Part shown: one piece after another, positions 1 through 5,076 of the stretch
Numbering within the stretch: the stretch's first letter is position 1
How the letters are laid out: each line of letters opens with the position of its first letter
Assembly: GCA_964344625.1 (NCBI GenBank)
Contig: CAYFNZ010000033.1
Location: forward strand, 1 to 10,756
DNA: 10,756 nucleotides
Reading direction: 5' to 3'
Source: JAAYEL01 sp964344625
Lineage (GTDB): Bacteria; Bacillota; Clostridia; Tissierellales; Peptoniphilaceae
Notes under the pieces: model-generated
What the model was told of the DNA's origin: nothing
The model's input: the letters and a program-made list of their open reading frames with translations, nothing else
Database searches by the model: none
Made by a program: the position numbers and the translations under genes

Positions 1-149
1 GGCAAAAGGACGTGTAGGGAAAAAGGACTAAGTTGGGGAAATCAACACGTCCGAACGCCGAAAAAGGCAAAAGGACGTGTAGGAAAAAGCAAATAGTCGA
101 AAAAAGGCAACACGTCCGAATGCCAAAAAAGGCAAAAGGACGTGTAGGG
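1..149. repeat. Tandem hairpin repeats, 65-base period
   Basis: The motif GGCAAAAGGACGTGTAGG starts at 1, 66 and 131, an exact period of 65 bases. Two full copies of a roughly 41-base unit are visible at 43-83 and 108-148, differing at about three positions. The first copy is cut by the window start. Each unit folds: ACACGTCC at 45-52 pairs with GGACGTGT at 73-80, with an inner GCC/GGC stem (57-59 with 66-68). The second copy does the same at 110-117 and 138-145. The roughly 24-base stretches between units (20-42 and 85-107) are unlike each other. Since 65 is not a multiple of three, the array does not encode a repeated peptide. On the minus strand each hairpin is T-rich in its loops and flank, so it could act as a terminator-like element. 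I do not recognise the family. Confidence 0.85.
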
Positions 150-187
150 CAACAAAGACCACCCACAACAGGTGTTTTAGAAACTAT

Positions 188-213
188 AAAAAAGACGGCA
201 GCCCCAGGCTGCC
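188..213 (-). terminator. Second terminator after the SRP RNA
   Basis: GGCAGCC (197-203) and GGCTGCC (207-213) form a 7-bp GC-rich stem with a 3-base loop. Read on the minus strand it is followed, after three bases, by six T (188-193). It lies about 25 bases beyond the first terminator of the tRNA-SRP unit and would back it up. There is no T tract in the plus direction. Confidence 0.65.
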
Positions 214-229
214 CACATATTTATTCCAT

Positions 230-271
230 AAAAAATGGTAGTATACCAGAAGATTCTTCTGACATACTACC
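230..271 (-). terminator. Main terminator of the tRNA-Ser/SRP RNA unit
   Basis: On the minus strand GGTAGTAT pairs with ATACTACC (264-271 with 237-244). After a 2-by-2 internal loop, CAGAAGA pairs with TCTTCTG (255-261 with 247-253). An A and then six T follow (230-236). It starts about 14 bases past the predicted SRP RNA 3' end, which is the expected position for an intrinsic terminator. Confidence 0.85.
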
Positions 272-284
272 TTATTGCTTTTTT

Positions 285-548
285 ATGCACACCCAGCTTC
301 GACTATAAACACCTTGACGTGTCTTAGTAGTTTGCTCGGAAAAGGCTTCCTTGCAACACATACAAGTGACTACTTAATGCTGCTTCCTTCCGGACCTGAC
401 ATGGTTCATAGGTTTGTATTGTGCAAGACCCTTTCGTCATCACCACTTGCTAAGATCGGACCAAACCATTTAGAGCCTCCACCGGGAATTCTACCCTGCT
501 ATAGCGGATTGCAGGTTACAAGGCACCGCTAACGCCCCATATAGTGCA
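285..548 (-). ncRNA. ffs: Large (Alu-bearing) signal recognition particle RNA
   Basis: The minus strand carries the nearly invariant SRP domain IV apex GTCAGGTCCGGAAGGAAGC (382-400), where Ffh binds. It contains the asymmetric internal loop and the GGAA tetraloop. The 5' part has an Alu-type region of short stem-loops, including an AGCAGGG segment near 498-504. The ends are inferred: TGCAC just after the tRNA CCA (544-548) can pair with GTGCA at 286-290, giving a molecule of about 264 nt. This fits the 260-270 nt SRP RNA of Bacillus and Clostridium rather than the short 4.5S form. It guides ribosomes making membrane and secreted proteins to the membrane. It has no promoter of its own and appears to be processed from a transcript shared with the upstream tRNA-Ser. 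The boundaries are good to about 5-10 bases; the identity is firm. Confidence 0.93.
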
Positions 549-549
549 G

Positions 550-640
550 TGGCGGAGAATGAGGGATTCGAACCCTCGGTACACTATGAATGTACACATG
601 ATTTCCAATCATGCACCTTCAGCCACTCGGACAACTCTCC
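550..640 (-). tRNA. tRNA-Ser, anticodon GGA
   Basis: A 91-nt cloverleaf on the minus strand. The acceptor GGAGAGT pairs with ATTCTCC (one G-T), followed by discriminator G and an encoded CCA (550-552). The anticodon stem CATGA/TCATG closes the loop TTGGAAA, with anticodon GGA at 604-606 reading UCC/UCU. The T arm contains GGTTCGAATCC, and a long variable arm is present, as expected for class II serine tRNA. It is the first gene of the unit. Only one base separates its CCA from the predicted SRP RNA 5' end, so processing of the tRNA 3' end probably also creates the SRP RNA 5' end. Confidence 0.96.
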
Positions 641-657
641 ATAAGTGATACTAAGAT

Positions 658-686
658 AGTATATAAAAAAAAGGCTAAATAGTCAA
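658..686 (-). promoter_or_regulatory. Promoter of tRNA-Ser/SRP RNA
   Basis: On the minus strand, TTGACT (686-681) and TATACT (663-658) are separated by exactly 17 bases, close to the vegetative sigma consensus. Transcription would start near 651, about ten bases before the tRNA. The T-run in the spacer is typical of strong stable-RNA promoters. Confidence 0.85.
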
Positions 687-797
687 GTCTAAAGGCACGT
701 TGCCTACTTTAATGGACAATGCCTTATGCCCCGACAGGATAAAAATGGACCAAAAAAATTGCCGAAAGCCAGCGACCTAGATGGATGTTTTAGGGAC
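687..797. other. Spacer with no recognised gene
   Basis: About 110 bases between the stable-RNA promoter and the terminator of the tyrS group. I see no open frame with a ribosome binding site. Only a small GGCA/TGCC hairpin near 694-704 stands out, and I assign it no function. Confidence 0.6.
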
Positions 798-826
798 AAA
801 AAAAGAGAAGGCAAAACCTTCTCTTT
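798..826 (-). terminator. Terminator of the tyrS/AI-2E/ECF S group
   Basis: A 10-bp perfect stem, AAAGAGAAGG (802-811) with CCTTCTCTTT (817-826), loop CAAAA. On the minus strand it runs into a T tract (798-804). It starts 15 bases past the stop codon of the ECF S component gene. Confidence 0.9.
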
Positions 827-840
827 AGGATGATTAAGTG

Positions 841-1374
841 TTACTTAGCATTCTCGTAATTTTTTATAACACCTGTTTTTCTAAATAATTTCATCAGAAT
901 AGGTATTATAACTAGTTGAACGGCTATACCCGGTAGGCCAGTTACCACCCCTGTGCTGATAAAAATATGAGGGGCAGGTAGCTTGACGCTAAACAAGGCT
1001 ACCATAAAATATACGACTATACCTGCTACTATTCTTCCCAAAACCATAGCAGCGATAAGGGCGATGATATCATTTTGCTTAGCCCTCTTTTTAAGCAAGG
1101 AAGCGGTTAAAGCGTAAGTTCCAAGCTCAAAGACCATAATAGGAAGCATAGGCATAAGAGGGGGCATTGAAGTTAGGATGCTAGACAAGATTGGCGTAAT
1201 AATGCCAACTGCCAAGGCATATAAAGGATCTAATATCAAGCCTGCTAGTAGGACAGGTATATGCATGGGAAGAAAGATTTGTCCACCCATGTTAAATGCA
1301 TGAAATACCATTGGCATCAAAAGGCCCAGCACTATAAACAAGGCCCCGTAGGTTAGATTTTTTGTTTTTTTCAT
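841..1374 (-). CDS. ECF transporter S component, substrate unknown
   Basis: A 177-residue, very hydrophobic protein with about five or six membrane helices and a basic N-terminus. I see the pattern of small ECF-transporter substrate-binding (S) proteins: a helix, then LPMHIP (residues 35-40), a loop with MPPLMP (70-75) and a conserved acid E83. Such proteins bind a vitamin, base or amino-acid-like ligand in the membrane. They dock onto a shared energizing module (two ATPases and EcfT), which is not encoded here and would be elsewhere in the genome. The length suits the family (170-200). The start has GGAGG four bases upstream (GGAGGacttATG). It lies 32 bases after the AI-2E gene and ends just before a terminator, so it is the last gene of the tyrS group. 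Control by the upstream tyrosine T-box would hint at an aromatic amino acid or related ligand, but that is inference. Confidence 0.78.
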   Translation of the reverse strand: MKKTKNLTYGALFIVLGLLMPMVFHAFNMGGQIFLPMHIPVLLAGLILDPLYALAVGIITPILSSILTSMPPLMPMLPIMVFELGTYALTASLLKKRAKQNDIIALIAAMVLGRIVAGIVVYFMVALFSVKLPAPHIFISTGVVTGLPGIAVQLVIIPILMKLFRKTGVIKNYENAK

Positions 1375-1406
1375 AAGTCCTCCAAAAAACTTAAGATTAT
1401 GTTATT

Positions 1407-2585
1407 TTAAGATTTGGACTTTTCTATTATGAACCTAGTTAAAATCATCATAAGGGAAACAAAAGGAACGGATAGAATCATGCCCCAAACACCAAACATA
1501 CCACCACCTACAATGATGGATATCAAGATTACTAGGGGGTGAATGCCAGTAGACTCTCCTAAAAGCTTAGGGCCAAGGATGTTATTTTCAACCCAATTTA
1601 TCAAGACAAATAGGACAGCCACCCACACAACCTTCATAGGTGATTGTATAAGGGCAAAGATGCCAGCAGGTAAGAAGCCTATAAAAGGACCTACATAAGG
1701 AATGATATCAGCTATCATTGTGATTAAGCCGATGACAACTGCAAACTCTATCCTCATGACTAAAAGGACAATCATAGTAACTATACCAACGAAGACAGCC
1801 ATAAGGATTCTTCCCCTTACGAAGTTGCTCATGGAATCATCTATTTCATGGTAAAGCTTATTAGCATCTGCGTAGTATTTCTTTGGAAATACCTTCTTTA
1901 TCTTGTCGAAAATCTTATCCTTATCTGTTAATAGGAAGAAGGAAATAATTGGTATAAGTACTAGACTTACCAAAAATCCTAGGCTGGCAGAAACCGATGT
2001 TAATGCTCCAGCTGACCAGGAAAGAACCTTGGATGAAGAGGTTGAGATGTACTTCTTAACAGCATCTTCAACGTGGAAATACAAGTCTGTATTGGAAAGA
2101 TTGTACTTTTCTAAGGTTTCCTTTAACCAGTTAAGACTGTAATTAGTTATACTAGGAAGATTTCTAACGAAATTTTGAATTTGAGTTATCAAGGCCGGAA
2201 TAACTATAAAGCCAAGACCTACAAACACCAAAAGAATGATAATATAAACAAGGCCTGTGCCCAGGTTCCTGTTAACCCCTCTTTTTTCAAACTTATTTAC
2301 CAAGGGATTTAGCAAATAAGCAAGCAAGATAGCTATTAGAAAAGCTGAAAGGGTAGAACCTAGTACAGGGTAAGCCTTAAAAAGAGCCCCCACAAGGTAA
2401 AATCCTATGATGACTAGGATTACCTTGAAAATGTTCTTCCAATTAATATTGATTCTTTTCTCAGAAGCAACATGCCTATTTCCGATATAAATTAAATAGT
2501 AAATAGATGTACATAAAAGAGTTATGATCAGTAATACTACCGATATTTGTAAAAATGCGGGTATGCTACTGTTTGCTTGAAACAT
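1407..2585 (-). CDS. AI-2E family transporter (PerM/YtvI-like membrane protein)
   Basis: A 392-residue integral membrane protein. It has two N-terminal helices, a further pair, a soluble segment at roughly 150-200, then a C-terminal helix bundle. The family's best-conserved stretches are visible: DIIPYVGPFIGFLPA around residue 290 and NNILGPKLLGESTGIHP around 335-350, followed by a glycine-rich VGGGMFG. Members of this family have been linked to autoinducer-2 export, sodium/proton antiport and other transport, so the name does not fix the substrate. The length is slightly above the usual 340-370 because of an extra N-terminal helix. The start is supported by GGAGG just upstream. It begins 16 bases after tyrS and is followed closely by the ECF S gene, so all three are likely on one transcript. 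Confidence 0.88.
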   Translation of the reverse strand: MFQANSSIPAFLQISVVLLIITLLCTSIYYLIYIGNRHVASEKRININWKNIFKVILVIIGFYLVGALFKAYPVLGSTLSAFLIAILLAYLLNPLVNKFEKRGVNRNLGTGLVYIIILLVFVGLGFIVIPALITQIQNFVRNLPSITNYSLNWLKETLEKYNLSNTDLYFHVEDAVKKYISTSSSKVLSWSAGALTSVSASLGFLVSLVLIPIISFFLLTDKDKIFDKIKKVFPKKYYADANKLYHEIDDSMSNFVRGRILMAVFVGIVTMIVLLVMRIEFAVVIGLITMIADIIPYVGPFIGFLPAGIFALIQSPMKVVWVAVLFVLINWVENNILGPKLLGESTGIHPLVILISIIVGGGMFGVWGMILSVPFVSLMMILTRFIIEKSKS

Positions 2586-2601
2586 GTTTCCTCCAAATTA
2601 T

Positions 2602-3846
2602 TTATTTTACAATTATTCTATGATAAATCTTTTTACCCTTTTTTATAATAAATGCACCATCTTTTAAATCTTCTTCTGAAAGTGAATAGCTTGGATCGGA
2701 CACCTTTTGGTCATTTAAGCTGATACCGCCTTGTTGAACAAGCCTTCTAGCTTCACCGTTGGACTTAGTTAGGCCTAGCTTTGTTAGCATACCTAAAAGC
2801 CCGCTATTTTCTTGGAATTCTTCTTTTGTAATTTCTGTTGAAGGCATATTTTCATCGATGCCCCCCTTTTGGAATAGGGCCCTTGAAGTTTCTAGGGCTT
2901 CATCAGCCTTCTTTTCACCGTGAACTAGCTTAGTTATTTCATAAGCAAGGACTTCCTTGGCGTGGTTGATTCTTTCATCCTTGTAAGAAGCAAGCTCTCT
3001 ACATTCTTCTGTAGGAAGGAAGGTAAGCATCAATAAGAATTTTTCAACATCCCTATCATCTACATTTCTCATGTATTGGAACAACTCATAAGGTGAAGTC
3101 TTTTCTTCATCTAGCCATACAGCACCCTTTTGAGACTTGCCCATCTTAACCCCGTCAGCAGTAGTTAAAAGCTTAAAGGTCATAGCGTAAACCTTGTCGT
3201 CTTCAAGCTTTCTAACAAGGTCATAACCACCTAGGATGTTGGACCATTGGTCGGAACCGCCCATTTGAAGCTTGCACTTGTGCTTTCTGTAAAGTTCAAG
3301 GTAGTCGTAAGATTGCATTAGCATGTAGGACAATTCAAAGAAGGTAAGACCGGAGTCAAGCCTATTCTTGTAGGCATCTTTCTTAAGCATTTCATTTACT
3401 GAAAAATGCACCCCGATTTCCCTTACGAATTCTAGGAAATTAAGGTTTAGCAACCAGTCAGCATTGTTTTCGATTATGGCCTTGCCATCAGAAAAATCAA
3501 TGAATCTTTGGAATTGTTGGTAGAATCTTTCAGCATTGTGCTTGATGGTTTCCTTGGTCATAATCATTCTCATGTCAGACCTTCCTGAAGGGTCACCAAT
3601 CATTGTGGTACCGCCACCTAGAAGGGCTATTGGAATATGGCCGTGGGCTTGCATCCTCATCATTACCATGATTTGAATGAAATGACCTATAGTCAAGGAA
3701 TCAGCTGTGGCATCAAAGCCTATATAGAAAGGAACTTTTTCCTTGCCTAAAAGTTCTTTTAATTCATCTTCGAATGTCGCTTGCTCGAAGTAGCCTCTTT
3801 CGACAAGTTCATCAAAAACATTGTCATGTTCAATTTTGTATTTCAT
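2602..3846 (-). CDS. tyrS: Tyrosine--tRNA ligase
   Basis: Cytoplasmic class I aminoacyl-tRNA synthetase that charges tRNA-Tyr. The 414-residue length is normal for bacterial TyrRS. The Rossmann catalytic domain opens with GFDATADSLTIGH (43-55), where the usual HIGH is TIGH, a variant I believe also occurs in clostridial TyrRS. The tyrosine/ATP pocket shows SYDYLELYR and QMGGSDQWSN. The KMSKS loop is KMGKS (234-238). A C-terminal S4 RNA-binding domain covers roughly 350-414 (TKSNGEARRLVQQGG). The start ATG has GGAGG four bases upstream. It is the first gene after a tyrosine-type T-box leader, so readthrough should rise when tRNA-Tyr is uncharged. It stands 16 bases before the AI-2E gene. Confidence 0.97.
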   Translation of the reverse strand: MKYKIEHDNVFDELVERGYFEQATFEDELKELLGKEKVPFYIGFDATADSLTIGHFIQIMVMMRMQAHGHIPIALLGGGTTMIGDPSGRSDMRMIMTKETIKHNAERFYQQFQRFIDFSDGKAIIENNADWLLNLNFLEFVREIGVHFSVNEMLKKDAYKNRLDSGLTFFELSYMLMQSYDYLELYRKHKCKLQMGGSDQWSNILGGYDLVRKLEDDKVYAMTFKLLTTADGVKMGKSQKGAVWLDEEKTSPYELFQYMRNVDDRDVEKFLLMLTFLPTEECRELASYKDERINHAKEVLAYEITKLVHGEKKADEALETSRALFQKGGIDENMPSTEITKEEFQENSGLLGMLTKLGLTKSNGEARRLVQQGGISLNDQKVSDPSYSLSEEDLKDGAFIIKKGKKIYHRIIVK

Positions 3847-3869
3847 ATCTCCTCCAAATATATTTGTAT

Positions 3870-4028
3870 TTAAAAAAATAAAAACATTTCCTCCAAAGGG
3901 ACGCTAAACCGTGGTACCACCCTTCTTTATAAATGTCTCCTAGTCGATTAAGCTCGACAAAACTTGTAAGCTCAGACACTGTAACCCTGAAAAGGATGCC
4001 CTCATAGCTTCATATTTACTTTAAATAT
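3870..4028 (-). promoter_or_regulatory. Short tyrosine T-box leader of tyrS
   Basis: The minus strand contains the T-box core GGGTGGTACCACGG (3909-3922), which pairs with the uncharged tRNA acceptor end and forms the antiterminator. The competing terminator is ACATTT (3936-3931) with AAATGT (3889-3884) plus GAAGGG with CCCTTT, followed by a 13-base T-rich run (3872-3884). Upstream is a stem III candidate, GTCGA/TCGAC (3943-3958). Before it is a minimal stem I: AAGCU/AGCUU (4010-4006 with 3972-3968), with an upper AUCC/GGGU helix. A tyrosine codon UAC (3983-3981) lies directly 3' of that helix and fits a specifier. Only about 107 nt separate the predicted RNA start from the T-box core, much less than the canonical leader with its long stem I and stem II. 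The T-box call is firm; the stem I fold is by eye. Confidence 0.9.
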
Positions 4029-4030
4029 AG

Positions 4031-4036
4031 TATAAT
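4031..4036 (+). promoter_or_regulatory. Candidate -10 element for tal
   Basis: A perfect TATAAT on the plus strand, about 80 bases before the tal start. No good -35 lies 16-18 bases upstream (the best is a TTCATA-like match at 4009-4014), so the call is tentative. Its last two bases are shared with the -10 of the divergent tyrS promoter. Confidence 0.5.
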
Positions 4037-4063
4037 TGTAATGAAAAAAATAAACAATGTCAA
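4035..4063 (-). promoter_or_regulatory. Promoter of the T-box/tyrS transcript
   Basis: On the minus strand TTGACA (4063-4058) is a perfect -35, with TACAAT (4040-4035) 17 bases downstream. Transcription would start near 4028, just before the T-box leader. The -10 overlaps the plus-strand -10 of tal. Confidence 0.85.
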
Positions 4064-4116
4064 ACAATAAAAAACATGGTAAACTATTAAGTGAGTATAA
4101 AAATTTGGAGGTAAAC

Positions 4117-4773
4117 ATGAAGTTTTTTTTAGACACAGCCAACGTTGACGAAATTAAAGAAATTGCATCAATGGGGCTATGCGACGGTGTAACAACTAAC
4201 CCAACCCTAATCGGTAGAGCAGGTAAGGACTTTGAAAAAACAATAAAAGAAATTTGTTCAATAGTTGATGGACCAGTATCAGCAGAAGTAACAGGCAAAT
4301 CCACAGAAGAAATGGTAGAAGAAGCTAGAAAATTATCCAAGTGGGCAGACAACATAGTTGTAAAAATACCTATGGGTAAGGAAGGCTTAAAGGCTATCAA
4401 AATCCTTTCAAAAGAAGGAATCAAGACAAACTGTACCCTTATCTTCTCAGTAGCACAAGGTCTATTAGCAGCAAAAGCAGGCGCTACATACATCAGCCCA
4501 TTCATAGGCAGAATCGATGACCTAGGCTTTGACGGTATGGAACTAATCGAAAACTTAAGGATCGTTTTAGACAACTATGGCCTAGATGCTCAAATCATAG
4601 CAGCATCAGTTAGAACCCTAGCTCACGTTGAACAAGCAGCCCTAGTTGGTTCAGACATAGCAACTATTCCAAGTAACGTATTCTCAAATCTTTGGAATCA
4701 CCTACTAACAGACGTAGGAATAGAAAGATTTGACAAGGACTGGAACGACTACATTAACAGCTTAAATAAATAA
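4117..4773 (+). CDS. tal: Transaldolase, small TalC/MipB (Fsa-like) type
   Basis: A 218-residue cytoplasmic TIM-barrel enzyme of the short transaldolase / fructose-6-phosphate aldolase family, which moves a dihydroxyacetone unit between sugar phosphates in the non-oxidative pentose phosphate pathway. Seen: [13 protein letters not shown] at the N-terminus, GVTTNPTLI (24-32), the Schiff-base lysine K83 in VVKIPM, then TNCTLIFS and [15 protein letters not shown]. The TLIFS stretch favours transaldolase over Fsa-type aldolase. The length matches the family (about 215). An in-frame ATG at 4057 would add 20 residues, but I reject it: it has no ribosome binding site and lies in the tyrS promoter. 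The ATG at 4117 has GGAGG five bases upstream and gives the conserved N-terminus. The gene is monocistronic, with its own terminator. Confidence 0.95.
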   Translation: MKFFLDTANVDEIKEIASMGLCDGVTTNPTLIGRAGKDFEKTIKEICSIVDGPVSAEVTGKSTEEMVEEARKLSKWADNIVVKIPMGKEGLKAIKILSKEGIKTNCTLIFSVAQGLLAAKAGATYISPFIGRIDDLGFDGMELIENLRIVLDNYGLDAQIIAASVRTLAHVEQAALVGSDIATIPSNVFSNLWNHLLTDVGIERFDKDWNDYINSLNK

Positions 4774-4787
4774 TCACTAAAGCCATA

Positions 4788-4825
4788 AAGTGGACCAAAA
4801 AGCCTGGTTCACTTTTTTCTTTTTA
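4788..4825 (+). terminator. Terminator of tal
   Basis: AAGTGGACC (4788-4796) pairs with GGTTCACTT (4806-4814) over 9 bp with one G-T. The loop is nine bases, followed by TTTTCTTTTT. It begins 15 bases after the tal stop codon. Confidence 0.9.
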
Positions 4826-4862
4826 TGGAAAATGCTTTAATCCAGGCCAAAACAGCTATCAG
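4809..4862 (-). CDS. Possible 3' end of a membrane-protein gene, cut by the gap
   Basis: From the gap edge, one minus-strand frame stays open for 17 codons and then meets TGA at 4811-4809. The peptide LIAVLAWIKAFSIKRKK has the look of a last membrane helix with a basic tail. It would converge on tal, with its stop inside the tal terminator. An open frame of this size can arise by chance, and the rest lies in the unsequenced gap, so this is only a candidate. Confidence 0.3.
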   Translation of the reverse strand: MIAVLAWIKAFSIKRKK

Positions 4863-4962
4863 NNNNNNNNNNNNNNNNNNNNNNNNNNNNNNNNNNNNNN
4901 NNNNNNNNNNNNNNNNNNNNNNNNNNNNNNNNNNNNNNNNNNNNNNNNNNNNNNNNNNNNNN
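4863..4962. other. Assembly gap of 100 N
   Basis: Exactly 100 N, the usual placeholder for a gap of unknown length between scaffolded contigs. The terminator to its right implies that at least one plus-strand gene may end in or near the gap. Adjacency of tal and metG is not proven. Confidence 0.97.
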
Positions 4963-4994
4963 TAAGATAAGTCACGATAACTTTTAAAAAGAAG

Positions 4995-5032
4995 GCTAGC
5001 TTTTTAATTCATTGAAAAAGCTAGCTTTTTTT
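4995..5032 (+). terminator. Terminator of an unseen upstream gene
   Basis: GCTAGCTTTTT (4995-5005) pairs perfectly over 11 bp with AAAAAGCTAGC (5015-5025), loop of nine, then seven T (5026-5032). On the minus strand it also runs into a T-rich stretch, so it may work both ways. It belongs to a gene lost in the gap, not to metG. Confidence 0.85.
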
Positions 5033-5040
5033 AATATAAT
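5012..5040 (+). promoter_or_regulatory. Promoter of the metG operon
   Basis: TTGAAA (5012-5017) and a perfect TATAAT (5035-5040) are separated by 17 bases. The start would be near 5047, leaving a leader of about 30 bases, too short for a T-box or riboswitch. The -35 lies in the loop and right arm of the preceding terminator. Confidence 0.8.
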
Positions 5041-5076
5041 TGGAAAGTATACAAGTAAATTAGACAAGGAGATAAG

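Noticed and set aside
1..149. CRISPR array
   Set aside because: Units of about 41 bases are strongly palindromic, spacers are only about 24 bases, only two full units are seen, and there are no cas genes. I report it as a hairpin repeat array instead.
33..308. 91-codon open frame rich in Lys/Arg over the repeat array
   Set aside because: It runs through hairpin repeats whose 65-base period shifts frame at each copy, then through two terminators into the SRP RNA gene. It has no ribosome binding site and no protein-like conservation.
275..532. 85-codon plus-strand open frame
   Set aside because: It lies antisense to the SRP RNA, whose conserved core explains the sequence.
691..780. Possible small RNA or hairpin between the ECF S terminator and the tRNA promoter
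   Set aside because: Only short, imperfect stems without a promoter or T tract; not enough to call.
3868..3894. Mini-ORF in the tyrS leader (GGAGG then ATG, five codons, TAA)
   Set aside because: The ATG is only two bases from GGAGG, and the codons are just the T tract of the T-box terminator.
4057..4116. 20-residue N-terminal extension of tal from the ATG at 4057
   Set aside because: It has no ribosome binding site, overlaps the tyrS -35, and is not part of the family's conserved N-terminus. GGAGG sits five bases before the ATG at 4117.
4002..4574. 190-codon minus-strand frame opposite tal
   Set aside because: A shadow of tal, rich in Ser/Ile from the reverse complement. It lacks a ribosome site and covers the tyrS/tal promoter region.
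4788..4800. Shared TGGACCAAAAA at about 745 and 4791 as a dispersed repeat
   Set aside because: The match is only about 11 bases of A-rich sequence and is expected by chance here.
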